A stretch of 64,000 nt of DNA, taken from the NCBI RefSeq assembly GCF_002002885.1, contig NZ_CP019510.1, positions 124,001-188,000 of the forward strand, written 5' to 3'. Numbering within the stretch: the first letter of the stretch is position 1; each line of letters opens with the position of its first letter. This DNA is from Janthinobacterium sp. LM6. GTDB lineage: Bacteria > Pseudomonadota > Gammaproteobacteria > Burkholderiales > Burkholderiaceae_D. Positions 30,701-38,821 of this stretch are shown one piece after another. The notes beneath the pieces were generated by a model. It worked only from the letters and a program-made list of their open reading frames with translations. It was not told the DNA's origin and made no database searches. The position numbers and the translations under genes were made by a program.

Positions 30701-30830
30701 GCACGGCCTTCGGATGGGCGGCAGCCTCCACCCGCTGCAGCCAGGTGGCGACGGCGTACGGCAAAGGCGCTCCCGGCGCGCTGGCCGGGGCAACTGGGGT
30801 TTCACTGGTTTCGTCGCGGGTAAAATCCAT
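27726..30830 (-). CDS. SNF2-family DEAD/DEAH-box helicase
   Basis: A large SWI2/SNF2-type ATPase. About 550 residues of N-terminal sequence without a recognised motif precede motif I GILADDMGLGKTVQT (near residue 588), motif II VILDESHYIKN, motif III LSGTPLENHLGELWS and the C-terminal helicase half with SLKAGGVGLNLTAAD and DRAWRIGQ. Box II reads DESH where DEAH or DEAQ is usual. The start at 30830 (MDFTRDETSE, 1034 residues) is a choice; the frame stays open to a GTG at 30914. The role is probably in DNA or RNA-polymerase remodelling, as for bacterial RapA/HepA relatives; the target is unknown. Confidence 0.88.
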   Translation of the reverse strand: MDFTRDETSETPVAPASAPGAPLPYAVATWLQRVEAAAHPKAVLTIAEPDPKLNQHRLIYVLAPTSGGRHVALCLYKARLRPNGDVAAASPISEIFSLLSAPPTFLTPADEDLVRFFVAMRSGQNSQTGSATEPKGKVGAALLKMLAEQDKLLWANSWADVGNGLVYPLKEGPVRPARLFWRDEGKTMRLGWQVDPPEGAKHHGADQIDYMLPTDPPWYIDNLSCGVLELNQGGSDISLADLQALVAQAPPLNANDKVRVSQLLLAQGLQHLMPLPQPLPQRLRKDVPAQPVLLLDSAMLADGSAQRWSDFAVLSYDYDGERVSFDPSQRVVRQVGEVTEIIQRNTVDEARALATLAELQFKKPGSAPLSGLKGALQLPSQAEWLRFAESGIDALLAQGWIVEKTAKYRYDVSDVGDWYAEIDDQDPDSGNAWFELELGIVVNHERVPLLPVLVQLIRNAPNDFNPKVIEAHADDDQMLATLPDGTRVALPWGRVRPILNTLGELYFSDKIKHAVRMSTLDAARLEELARGLDMQWTGGEQLRAMGRKLSQFGAVQKVAAPAGLQATLRDYQADGLAWMQFLRDHDLAGILADDMGLGKTVQTLAHILVEKEAGRLTHPALVIAPTSLMGNWQDEAAKFAPGLKVLLLQGKDRAQQFDQIDQCDLVLTTYALLPRDEETLREHDFHLVILDESHYIKNTRSKAAQSAGLLRARHRLCLSGTPLENHLGELWSQFHFLLPGLLGDEKTFNTQFRHPIERQDDPLRRMLLNRRIKPFLLRRTKDNVAKELPPKTEMVRKVELTGPQRDLYETVRLAMDQKVREEIDKKGVARSQIVILEALLKLRQVCCDPRLVKSLPAKKQSAGSAKLLDLMQMVEDLLDEGRKILVFSQFTSMLELIEEELESRDIPYALLTGETKDRGAQVAAFQQGAVPIFLISLKAGGVGLNLTAADTVIHYDPWWNPAAENQATDRAWRIGQDKPVFVYKLIAKGTLEEKIQLLQQKKSELAQSILAEGESQKMALTQEDLQQIFAPLED

Positions 30831-30992
30831 GGGGCGCATTTTTGTGTAAAGGTCGTATCCAAATCGGCAACAGGCAATATTATCCGCCATACAGCCGTTG
30901 CTGGCTTGATTCACACACGCTCTTTGAGCAGTTTTAATGCGCGATGCCTAAAAAATAAGTATTTAATACGACACTTGGGGCTCGCAGACGGC

Positions 30993-31019
30993 AAAAAAGG
31001 CCCGTCACGGGCCTCTTTT
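30993..31019 (-). terminator. Rho-independent terminator closing the TPS/TonB locus
   Basis: Stem GGCCCGT / ACGGGCC is flanked by AAAAAA on the left and TCTTTT on the right. Read on the minus strand it ends in a T-run and lies 20 nt after the stop of the YbjN gene. No comparable hairpin was found between the genes upstream. Confidence 0.85.
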
Positions 31020-31038
31020 GCCGCCGTTGGCCCGCTTG

Positions 31039-31542
31039 TCAGGCCGGCACCGTTTCTTCTTCTGCCACGTTGACAGCCTCGACGAGCGGAGCGGTGCTCG
31101 TATCGGCCGGCGTAAAGTTGCGCAAAAACAAGAAGAACTGACCCATCATCTGCGTCCACAGTTGCAGATTGATATTCAGGTACTCGCGGCTGACGCCGCC
31201 GGCGACCAGCACATCCATTTCCAGCACGACGAAATCGCCATGCTGGGCCACGCGGGCAAAACGCTTGCTGCGGTGCCATTCGGCCAGCAAGCCGGCCGGC
31301 AAGTCGCCGCCCTGCACGCGCAGCGGGCAGCTCAGGGTCAGGTCCGCGTACTGGCCAGGCGATGCTTCATTGCCCCACAGCACCTGAAAGCCGATGCCAT
31401 GGCTGGCGCTGTGCAGGCGCACGACACCGTCGTGCTCGATGCAGGTCACGGCGCAGCCGGCCGCCTTGATGGCCTCGGCCGTTTGTTCCGCATTCAGGGT
31501 GGTCAGCAAGCTATTCGTGTTTTCCATCGTCATTCCATTCAT
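31039..31542 (-). CDS. YbjN-domain protein
   Basis: A 167-residue soluble protein whose middle part resembles the YbjN family (type III secretion chaperone-like fold): ADLTLSCPLRVQGG, then RFARVAQHGDFVVLEMDV and NINLQLWTQMMGQFFLFLRNF. There is no signal peptide. It begins 14 nt after the coiled-coil protein stop, so it is the last gene of the same transcription unit. The start is uncertain: ATG at 31527 (MENTNSLL) has TGGAA ahead of it, whereas 31542 has none. A chaperone-like function is only a fold-based guess. Confidence 0.75.
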   Translation of the reverse strand: MNGMTMENTNSLLTTLNAEQTAEAIKAAGCAVTCIEHDGVVRLHSASHGIGFQVLWGNEASPGQYADLTLSCPLRVQGGDLPAGLLAEWHRSKRFARVAQHGDFVVLEMDVLVAGGVSREYLNINLQLWTQMMGQFFLFLRNFTPADTSTAPLVEAVNVAEEETVPA

Positions 31543-31556
31543 TTCAAAAAGTAAAA

Positions 31557-32261
31557 TTATTGGGGGGCCGGCGCGGGGGCGGCCGGCGTTGCTGCCGCTT
31601 CGGTTTGACGCGCATCAAAGCGGCCCTGGTACAGCTGGTCGCCGTACTGCTGGGCGATTTGCTCGAGTTTCACCCGGCTTTGCGCGGCGAACGGCTGGCG
31701 CGCCTTCATGACGTCCAGCACATCGAGTCCTTCATACGCTTGCAGGATTTCCTGCCCGGCCGCATACAGCTGGGCATTCTTGCTTTCGCAGCGCGCCAGG
31801 GCGCCCCGCTGCGACGCCACTTCGCCGTCGAGGCGCGCACGCTCCGCTTCGATCTGCTTGCCCGTGGCGGCCAGCTGTTCGCTGGCCTGGCGGTACTGCG
31901 CCAGGCTGGCGCTTGCCTCTTGCGCGGCGGCGGCGCTGCGCTGGTGCTGCTCGCCCAGTTTTTCCCGTTGCGCGCGTTCCTGCGCCAGCTGCGACTGGCT
32001 GCGCGCCAGTTCCTTTTTCAAGCCATCGCTGGCAGGCGCAGTAGCAGCAGCGGGCGCCGCCTTGGCGGCAGGCACGCCCTTGGCTTTCAGCAATTCCAGC
32101 TCGCCGCGCGTCTGCTGCAGTTGCGCCGTGACATTGCGCAACTCGGCCCGCAGGCGCTCTTCCATGCTTTGCCCCTTCTGTCCCTGCGCCTGGGCGGTGC
32201 CGGCGGCCAGCAAGCTCAGCAACAGTAGCGGCACGCGCATTTTGTTGGATATCAACATCAT
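31557..32261 (-). CDS. Periplasmic coiled-coil protein
   Basis: The 234-residue protein begins with a signal peptide (cleavage near GTAQAQ, about residue 26) and continues as an Ala/Gln/Glu-rich coiled coil (about 32-160) interrupted by a Pro/Ala linker (63-77). The tail ends in AAPAPAPQ. The start at 32261 follows AAGGAG closely; the next ATG is one codon later. It directly follows the porin gene. I do not recognise a named family; a periplasmic spacer or scaffold for the porin or TonB proteins is inference. Confidence 0.75.
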   Translation of the reverse strand: MMLISNKMRVPLLLLSLLAAGTAQAQGQKGQSMEERLRAELRNVTAQLQQTRGELELLKAKGVPAAKAAPAAATAPASDGLKKELARSQSQLAQERAQREKLGEQHQRSAAAAQEASASLAQYRQASEQLAATGKQIEAERARLDGEVASQRGALARCESKNAQLYAAGQEILQAYEGLDVLDVMKARQPFAAQSRVKLEQIAQQYGDQLYQGRFDARQTEAAATPAAPAPAPQ

Positions 32262-32267
32262 GGCTCC

Positions 32268-34001
32268 TTAAAAACGCGCGTTCAATTCGATTTGCAGGGT
32301 GTCGATCGACAGCGCCGAACCGAACACTTCGCGGCTCGACGTCCAGCGGCCGTTCAGCCAGGTATTCTTGTCGAGCGCATACGCGCCGCCCAGGTAGTAG
32401 CCGCGCGCATTCGTGCCGCCCAGGTGGAAGGTGGAATCGTTGTAGGCGTCAGGCAAGGCATCCGGTTCGATGCGCTTGTAACCGAGCAAAACGTTCCAGT
32501 CGCCGCGCGCCGCCGGGCTGGCCTTGCCCAGGGTCGCCTGCAGCATGTAGGCATTGCCGCCGCTCCTGAAATCGGCTTGCGAGACGCCGCCCGTGCCGCC
32601 GAAGTTGTTCATGATGCCGCCCTTGGCGCGCGCCCACATGTCGCTCTTGTCGTAGGCCATGTTGCGCACATAATCGCCTTCGATGCGCAAGTCCGTGCCG
32701 CCGGCCACCTTGCTATCCCAGCGCGCATTCAGGTTGGCCAGGCGGAATTTCGACGCCAGGCCCACGAATTGCGGCTGCGGCGTGTTCGCCGGGTCCAGCG
32801 GATTCAGGGCGATATTGCGCAGCAGCATCAAACTGTTGCCCTTTTGCATGCTCGATGGACGCGACCAGTCCGTGTTGCAGCCATCGGCGCCTGCGTACAG
32901 CGCGCACGGCTGCGAATACTCGCCGCTGATGTTGCGGAAGTTGTAGTAGGCCAGCGCGCCGCGCAATTGGTGGTCGCTGTTGATCTTCCACGACGCGCCC
33001 ACTTGCGCACCGAGCAGCCATTTGTTTTCGCTGGACATTTTTGCCTGGCTGCGGCTCGGCGCATTGTCGGACGAATACTCGAGCGGAATCAGGCCCAGGG
33101 TACCGAACACGGTGACGTCCTTGCTGTCGCCCACCGGTTGCTGCACCTTGGCGGCGATGCCGTCGAAATTGAGTTCGCTGGAAAACAATTCATCGCTGGA
33201 AACAAACGGATTGTCGAAGCGGCCCGCCGTCAGTTTCAGCCAGGAAGCGGGCTGGTAGGACAGCCAGGCCTGGTCCAGCCAGATGTTTTTCTTGCCCAGG
33301 CCGCCACCGAGGGTTTGCGTGGTAGATACGGGGCTGTCGTCATTGCCGCTGGCCAGGCGGATGCCGGCCTGCGTGCTGTCGGAAATGTCGGCCAGGATGC
33401 CCAGGCGGGCGCGCGCGCGCAGCAAGTGCTTGCGGTCTTCGCGCGTGTTCAGCAGCGCCGGCAGGGCCAGGTTGGTGTTGGAATTGACGTCGTAACCGCT
33501 GCCGCTGTTGAGCGAGCGCCAGTCGATCTCGATATTGCTGTTGGCCATGTCGTAATAGCGCGATTCGTAGCGCGCGCGCACGTCGCCTTCCACGCGGATG
33601 CGCTTGGTCCAGGCCGGCGTTTCGTTCGGCGCCGCCCAGCCGCCCGCCTTCGCCTCGGCCAGCACTTGTCCCTTGATTTCGTCGCGGATCTGCTCGCGCA
33701 CGGTTTGCGAAATGTAGGGCACGCGCACGTCGCCCGGCTGTACCTGCGCCAGGGCGGCCGGCGCGGCGGCCGGACGGGCTTGCGCCGCGGCCAGCGCTTC
33801 GCTCTGCGCCTGCGCCAGCAAGGCTTCGCCGGCATCCTTGTTGAGGGCGCCGCTCTGGATCAGGCCGCGAATCAGCTTGACCATGGTGCTGTCGGCCGGT
33901 GCCTGCGCTTGCACGGCGCCCGCCGCCACGCTCAGGGCCAGGGCAGCGAGCGCCAGCGGAAGGCGGCGCATGCGCTGTGGGGAAGAAAATATGGAATTCA
34001 T
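32268..34001 (-). CDS. Putative outer-membrane porin (Porin_5 type)
   Basis: The 577-residue protein has a signal peptide (cleavage near VQAQA, about 33), a short helical N-terminal region (40-85) and then alternating amphipathic strands from about 130 to the end. Segments such as RIRVEGDVRARYESRYYD, LLRARARLGILADI and WLKLTAGRFDNPF are typical of the Porin_5 'putative porin' family, and it ends with an aromatic C-terminal residue (LNARF) recognised by the Bam machinery. It lies directly after the tonB-like gene, suggesting a transported solute or an export partner; neither is proven. Confidence 0.85.
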   Translation of the reverse strand: MNSIFSSPQRMRRLPLALAALALSVAAGAVQAQAPADSTMVKLIRGLIQSGALNKDAGEALLAQAQSEALAAAQARPAAAPAALAQVQPGDVRVPYISQTVREQIRDEIKGQVLAEAKAGGWAAPNETPAWTKRIRVEGDVRARYESRYYDMANSNIEIDWRSLNSGSGYDVNSNTNLALPALLNTREDRKHLLRARARLGILADISDSTQAGIRLASGNDDSPVSTTQTLGGGLGKKNIWLDQAWLSYQPASWLKLTAGRFDNPFVSSDELFSSELNFDGIAAKVQQPVGDSKDVTVFGTLGLIPLEYSSDNAPSRSQAKMSSENKWLLGAQVGASWKINSDHQLRGALAYYNFRNISGEYSQPCALYAGADGCNTDWSRPSSMQKGNSLMLLRNIALNPLDPANTPQPQFVGLASKFRLANLNARWDSKVAGGTDLRIEGDYVRNMAYDKSDMWARAKGGIMNNFGGTGGVSQADFRSGGNAYMLQATLGKASPAARGDWNVLLGYKRIEPDALPDAYNDSTFHLGGTNARGYYLGGAYALDKNTWLNGRWTSSREVFGSALSIDTLQIELNARF

Positions 34002-34038
34002 TGTTTCTTTCGGTAAAAATTAATATGAATTAAGGACG

Positions 34039-34755
34039 CTATGGCCGGCGGCCTTTGATGGATACGCGGGCCGGGAAACGCAGGGACGCGGGCGGCCGCT
34101 CGTCGGCGCGGAAGTCGCGCACCATGGCCAGCACCTGCTCGTCCGTCTGCGCATTGCCCGTGCCTTGCACAAGGTGGACCTTCGACGTCCGGCCTTCCGC
34201 ATCGAGCCACAGGTCGACGCGGATGTCGGCAAACGCCAGCTGACGCGTGCGCGGGTCGCGGGCAAAGGCCAGCTGCAGCGCGTTGGCGACATAGCGGCCA
34301 TACGATCCCGCGCCGAGTCCGCCGCCACCGCCGCCGCCCGTCATGCCGCCGCCGCGCCCGGCCTGAATGCCGAAGGCGTCGCTGCCGGCCTGCGCCGCGC
34401 CGTCGATGGTGACGGGGTCGCCCTTGTCCGGCGACGGGCTTTCCGGCGCGTCATCCATCGGCTTGTCGGCCGGCGTCGGTTCCGGCTCCGACACTTCCGG
34501 CACCACCTTGTCGGGCGTCGGTTCCGGCAGCTTTTCAGGTTCCGGCGGCGGCGGGGGCGGCGGGGGCAGCATCAGCATCGGCGGGGCCGCCACTTCGCGC
34601 TTGGTGGCCGCCGTGTCCGACAGCAAATACCAGACCAGCGCGGCCAGCCCAGCGGCCAGCAGCGCGCCGCCGGCCACGCCGCCCCAGCGGCGCCACCACT
34701 GCGCCGCGCCCGACGGTTCCGAGGCGGCCATCTTCATCATGTCGTCACGCTTCAC
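34039..34755 (-). CDS. TonB-family energy transducer
   Basis: The 238-residue protein has an N-terminal cytoplasmic stretch, one membrane helix (27-45), a Pro/Glu/Lys-rich periplasmic spacer (57-115), a glycine run (134-150) and a C-terminal TonB-type domain (about 152-235) with VDLWLDAEGRTSKVHLVQGTG. The start is GTG at 34755 with AGGAG 6 nt upstream. It follows exbD by 10 nt, and ExbB, ExbD and TonB are all consecutive. Its C-terminal domain resembles that of the STN protein at 54207, suggesting they act in the same pathway. Confidence 0.88.
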   Translation of the reverse strand: MKRDDMMKMAASEPSGAAQWWRRWGGVAGGALLAAGLAALVWYLLSDTAATKREVAAPPMLMLPPPPPPPPEPEKLPEPTPDKVVPEVSEPEPTPADKPMDDAPESPSPDKGDPVTIDGAAQAGSDAFGIQAGRGGGMTGGGGGGGLGAGSYGRYVANALQLAFARDPRTRQLAFADIRVDLWLDAEGRTSKVHLVQGTGNAQTDEQVLAMVRDFRADERPPASLRFPARVSIKGRRP

Positions 34756-34765
34756 CTTGCGCTCC

Positions 34766-35176
34766 TCATGCCGGCTTGCCGGTCACCAGGCCCACCTGGT
34801 TCAGGTCTATGCGGCGCAGCAAGTCGAGCACTTCGACCACTTTCGCGTATTGCACGGCGGCATCGCCGCGCACGATCACGGGGAAGTCGGGCGTCAGGGC
34901 CTTTTCCGTGCGCAAGCGCTCTTCCAGCTCGGGCAAGGTGACGGGATAGGCGTCGAGGAAGACCTGGCCCGCGTTGTCGATGGTGATGGCCTTGGTCTTC
35001 GGTTTTTCCAGCGCCATGGCCGAACTGGCCTTGGGCAGGTCGACCTTGATGCCGGGAATGCTGGCATTGCTGGTCAGGATGAAGATCACCAGCACCACCA
35101 GCAGCACGTCGACGAAGGGCGTGATGTTGATGCCGCCGCTACGCTTGCGGGGGGTAAACTTGGCGGAGGTGGCCAT
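34766..35176 (-). CDS. exbD: ExbD/TolR-family biopolymer transport protein
   Basis: ExbD works with ExbB to couple the proton-motive force to TonB. The 136-residue protein has the conserved NITPFVDVLLVVLVIF segment, with the proton-transfer aspartate Asp23 in the membrane helix, and a periplasmic domain with LPKASSAMA and VIVRGDAAVQYAKVVEVLDLL. It sits between the ExbB fusion and the tonB-like gene. Confidence 0.95.
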   Translation of the reverse strand: MATSAKFTPRKRSGGINITPFVDVLLVVLVIFILTSNASIPGIKVDLPKASSAMALEKPKTKAITIDNAGQVFLDAYPVTLPELEERLRTEKALTPDFPVIVRGDAAVQYAKVVEVLDLLRRIDLNQVGLVTGKPA

Positions 35177-35189
35177 GGTTATGCGCCCC

Positions 35190-36980
35190 TCACGCCTGTT
35201 GCAGCACGGGACGCATCTGGCGTCCGTCGCCCTGCTCTTCAGCCAGGCGCGTGGCGAATTCGTCGACGAAGACGGCCATATCGGCGACGATGGCGTCCGA
35301 ACGCGACGACAGCCAGTTGTAGCCGAACAGGGCGGGAATTGCCACGCCCAGGCCCGCAGCCGTACACAGCAGCGCTGCCGCCATGCCCGGCGCCACCGAG
35401 TTGATGTCCACGGCGCCGGCCATGGCCGCCACGACGAACACCAGCATGATGCCGATCACGGTGCCGAACAGGCCGACATACGGCGCGCCTTCGATGGTAG
35501 TCGAGAGCCAGATCATGCGTTTCGACATGCGCTCGCTTTCGCGCACCATCACGCCATCCATGGCGGCGCGGATGGCGCCGATGGTGGCGTTCGAAACGGC
35601 GTTCAGGTCGTAGCCGCGGTCGTGGCGGCGGCGCATCTCGTCGATGGCCACGTCATACAAACGCCACAGCGAGGAATCCGTCTTCACGGAAGCGCTCAGC
35701 TTGCCGTTGCGCGCCAGGTGATCGAGCGGCGCGCCGGCCGCTTCGTGGAACGATTGCATGAATTGCGCATTGGCGCGCGAGATGGCGCCATAGCTGCGGC
35801 CCTTGCCGATCATGATGATCCACGACAAGACCATCATCAGGCCCAGCACGCCGACGACGATCCACGCGTCGAGCGGCATGGCGGCGATGATGAAGCCGAA
35901 ATGGCTCTTGCCCGCTTGCTGTTCATCTGCGCCAAACACGGCCAGGCGCGATTCGGAACCTTGCGAGACGGCGTCGGCCAGCAGCAGGGCGTCGGGACGG
36001 GCCGTGCGCGACAGGCGCAGCTCGTCGATGGCGCCCGTGAAGTTGGCCAGGGTGGAAGCACCGGAAGCGACCGGCGCTGCATCGGCGCCCACCGAGGCCG
36101 CCGTGCTGAACGCCGGCAGGGCGGTGGCCAGCGACACGGCCGGACGGCCGCCCACGTACAGGGCCACGTTGTTCTTGTCGGCCTTGACGGCCAGGTGCGA
36201 CCATTGCGCGGCCTGGATCGGTTGGCCCGGCTTGCTGCGCTGGCCATTCACCTGCACGAAAGGCACGCCCTGGTCGACGCCGATCAGCAATTCACTGGCG
36301 CCGTCGCGGCGCGCATACAGTACTTGCTGCGCACCCAGGTTGTCGGGACGCACCCAGGCGGAAAAGGTGAAGGGCGCGCCGGCGGCCAGCGCCAGCGAAG
36401 GCGAGGCGGGCAGCATCAGGGGCGCCGTGCCCAGGCGGGCACCGGCGCCGATGACGGAACCGTCGAGTGCCGGCACGGCCGTCTGGGCATGGTTGCCGTA
36501 GGCGGTGCTGTCGCGCGAAGGCACGCCAGGCTCGCTGAAGTGGTACACCAGGCTGTAATCGGGGTCGAAAGTGCGCTGGCCGTTGCCGGAAGCGGGCGCC
36601 TTCGGGTTGCCGTAATACATCCACAACTGCTGCGGCGTGCCGGCCGTCAGGGCCGGCACGTCGACCCAGATCAGGGCGATGCCCAGCAGCGGATTGAACT
36701 GTTCGATCTGGTGGTTCAGCACCGTCTTGTCGTCGCCCGCCACGAAGCGCAGGTCGGCGCCGTTGTCGCTGACGCCTTCGAAGTTGAAATTGCCAGAATG
36801 CAAGCGCAGCAGTACTGGAATGCGGCCGGGATCGCCGCCCACGGCGCCCGCCTTCGGGCCGGCGTCGACGGTGACGGGTTTGCGGTAAGCCCAGTCGGGC
36901 TGCCACCAGGCATGCGCCAGGCCGGGAACGAGCGTGCCCAGGATCGTGAGCAGGAATAACAGACGTCGAAAACGTTGCAT
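35190..36980 (-). CDS. DUF2341-LamG-ExbB fusion protein
   Basis: This 596-residue protein joins a secreted lectin-like module to a motor subunit. Order: signal peptide (1-24), DUF2341 domain (about 45-140, WVDVPALTAGTPQQLWMYYGNP), LamG/concanavalin-like domain (about 150-330, with FTFSAWVRPDNLG and FTGAIDELRLSRTARPDALL), then a membrane helix (373-392) and a MotA/TolQ/ExbB domain (about 400-580) with two more helices (501-521 and 530-553). The ExbB half retains YVGLFGTVIGIM and AAALLCTAAGLGVAIPA. The long periplasmic part replaces the short N-terminus of ordinary ExbB. exbD follows 13 nt later, and tpsB precedes it by 56 nt. Confidence 0.92.
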   Translation of the reverse strand: MQRFRRLLFLLTILGTLVPGLAHAWWQPDWAYRKPVTVDAGPKAGAVGGDPGRIPVLLRLHSGNFNFEGVSDNGADLRFVAGDDKTVLNHQIEQFNPLLGIALIWVDVPALTAGTPQQLWMYYGNPKAPASGNGQRTFDPDYSLVYHFSEPGVPSRDSTAYGNHAQTAVPALDGSVIGAGARLGTAPLMLPASPSLALAAGAPFTFSAWVRPDNLGAQQVLYARRDGASELLIGVDQGVPFVQVNGQRSKPGQPIQAAQWSHLAVKADKNNVALYVGGRPAVSLATALPAFSTAASVGADAAPVASGASTLANFTGAIDELRLSRTARPDALLLADAVSQGSESRLAVFGADEQQAGKSHFGFIIAAMPLDAWIVVGVLGLMMVLSWIIMIGKGRSYGAISRANAQFMQSFHEAAGAPLDHLARNGKLSASVKTDSSLWRLYDVAIDEMRRRHDRGYDLNAVSNATIGAIRAAMDGVMVRESERMSKRMIWLSTTIEGAPYVGLFGTVIGIMLVFVVAAMAGAVDINSVAPGMAAALLCTAAGLGVAIPALFGYNWLSSRSDAIVADMAVFVDEFATRLAEEQGDGRQMRPVLQQA

Positions 36981-37036
36981 GACAGTGATTCTCCGAAGAA
37001 AAGTCTAAAAAAGTGCAGTGCTGATGAGCTGGCCCG

Positions 37037-38674
37037 TCAGTAGCTGGCCGACAGGTTGAAATTGATGCGGCGCACGTGTTTGTGCGTGCGCGGGCCATCG
37101 CGCAGCGGGTAAGCGAAATCGATGCGGCCATTCAGGTAGCGCAGGAACTGGAAGCTGCTGCCCACGCCCACGGAGGCCAGGCCGAACAGGTCTTTCTGCT
37201 CGATCATCGGATCGCGCAGGCGCAGGCGCGCGCCATCGGCAAAGGCGAATAAACGCCAGTTTTCCAGACGGCTGAAATACGTCAGCTGGGGCGTGCGCCA
37301 TTCGACGGTACCGGAAATGCCGTAGTCGCCCGTCGCCTCGGCCGACAGGTAGCCGCGCACGGAATTGGCGCCGCCGGCGGCCATCTGCTCGCCCGACACG
37401 AGCGCCGCATCGGCCAGCTGGCCCGACATGCGCCCGTGCAGCTGCGCGCCGCTGCCCAGGGTGTAAGTGGCGTTGGCGTCGCCCTTCAGCACGAGGAAGC
37501 TGGGCGAAGCCTTGTAGCGCTTGTTGTCGTAGGCGGCGCTGTTGCTGCCATAGCCGAACGCGGCGCGCGTGCCGGCCACCAGCGACAGGCCCAGGCCATA
37601 GGTCGCCGCATCCGTCTGCGCAAAGCCGTTATACGACACGCTCAGGGGCACGTACTTGAGCGGAATATTGCTGCCCGTGCCATTAAGCTTGAGCGCTTCC
37701 TGGTTATCCTTGAAGTCGATGCCGGCAGAAAAGCTGTGCCACCAGATGCCGCTGTTGGGCACCGTGTAGTTGACTTTCATGCCCAGCGCGTGGCCCTTGC
37801 CCAGCACGCTGGTGCCGCCCGTGCTGGCCACGTTGCTGTTCGACTGGTAGCCGGTCGCTTCCACGCTCCAGCCCTGCGTGCCGATCGGCGCCACGTACGA
37901 GGCGGACCACACCTTGGTCTGGTTCAGATCGCCCGGCGTGCCGAAAAAGCTGAGGGTGGCGCTATGCCCGAGCTGCCACAGATTGTCGTGACCGACCGAC
38001 ATGCTGCTGCGCAGCTTCTTGGTATCGGCGCTGTAATCGTTGTTCAAGCCGATGCTGGCGCGCCACGGGCTGCTGTCCTCGACTTTCAAGTCCACATCCA
38101 TGGTGCCGGGCAGGCTGCCCTGCTTGACCAGCGGCATCACCTGGCGCTTGGGACCGCGGTTCAGGGCCGTCAGCTCCACTTGCGCCTGCGTAAAGTCCGG
38201 CACCTTGCCTTCCGTCAGGGCCGGCACTTGCTGGCGCACGTCGAGCGGCGAGTTGTATTGCGCGCCGACGACGCGCAAGCGTCCCACCTTCGTTTCGCTC
38301 ACCTGCAGCACCACCACGCCCTGCTCCACCTGCTGCTCCGGCAAATCCACGTAGACGGACTGGTAGCCGCGGGCTTGATATGCCGCAACGAGGGCGTCGC
38401 GCGCCCCTTCCACGTCCTTCAGGGTGCGGCCCGGCCCCAGGAAGGGCGTCACCGCCTCTTCGATGGCACGCGCATCGAGCACGGTATTGCCGCGCACCAG
38501 GTATTCCTCGATCGTCACTTGCCGTTCCGGCCCGGCCACAGGAGCGGCCGCCGGGACCGCGTCCTGCGCGCGCGCCATGCCGGGCAGCGCCAGCATGGCC
38601 AGGCACAGCATCGTCAAGGCGGTCGCAGGCGCCGCTGGCGGCACGCCCCTGCCCTTGGTTGTCATTTCACGCAT
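37037..38674 (-). CDS. TpsB outer-membrane transporter of two-partner secretion
   Basis: TpsB (FhaC/ShlB family) exports its TpsA partner through a 16-stranded barrel. The 545-residue protein has a signal peptide (cleavage near ARAQ), POTRA domains (about 50-130 and 132-195, with TIEEYLVRGNTVLDARAIEEAV) and a barrel domain from about 200. The lid-loop motif VRGY (439-442) is intact. The start may be the ATG at 38665 rather than 38674, because GGAAG is correctly spaced only for the former. It lies directly downstream of the giant tpsA, its predicted substrate. Confidence 0.95.
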   Translation of the reverse strand: MREMTTKGRGVPPAAPATALTMLCLAMLALPGMARAQDAVPAAAPVAGPERQVTIEEYLVRGNTVLDARAIEEAVTPFLGPGRTLKDVEGARDALVAAYQARGYQSVYVDLPEQQVEQGVVVLQVSETKVGRLRVVGAQYNSPLDVRQQVPALTEGKVPDFTQAQVELTALNRGPKRQVMPLVKQGSLPGTMDVDLKVEDSSPWRASIGLNNDYSADTKKLRSSMSVGHDNLWQLGHSATLSFFGTPGDLNQTKVWSASYVAPIGTQGWSVEATGYQSNSNVASTGGTSVLGKGHALGMKVNYTVPNSGIWWHSFSAGIDFKDNQEALKLNGTGSNIPLKYVPLSVSYNGFAQTDAATYGLGLSLVAGTRAAFGYGSNSAAYDNKRYKASPSFLVLKGDANATYTLGSGAQLHGRMSGQLADAALVSGEQMAAGGANSVRGYLSAEATGDYGISGTVEWRTPQLTYFSRLENWRLFAFADGARLRLRDPMIEQKDLFGLASVGVGSSFQFLRYLNGRIDFAYPLRDGPRTHKHVRRINFNLSASY

Positions 38675-38821
38675 CTTCCATTCACCTTAAAATCAAACGG
38701 TTGCCCTGTGTTGCGGCGCTGGGCCGGCGTATTGTTTGTTGCTAATGCTGATCTACTGATGCCTAGACAGCCGCCGCGCGCGACGACTGCCGAATGTCAT
38801 CAAATGTTCATAAAACTCCGC

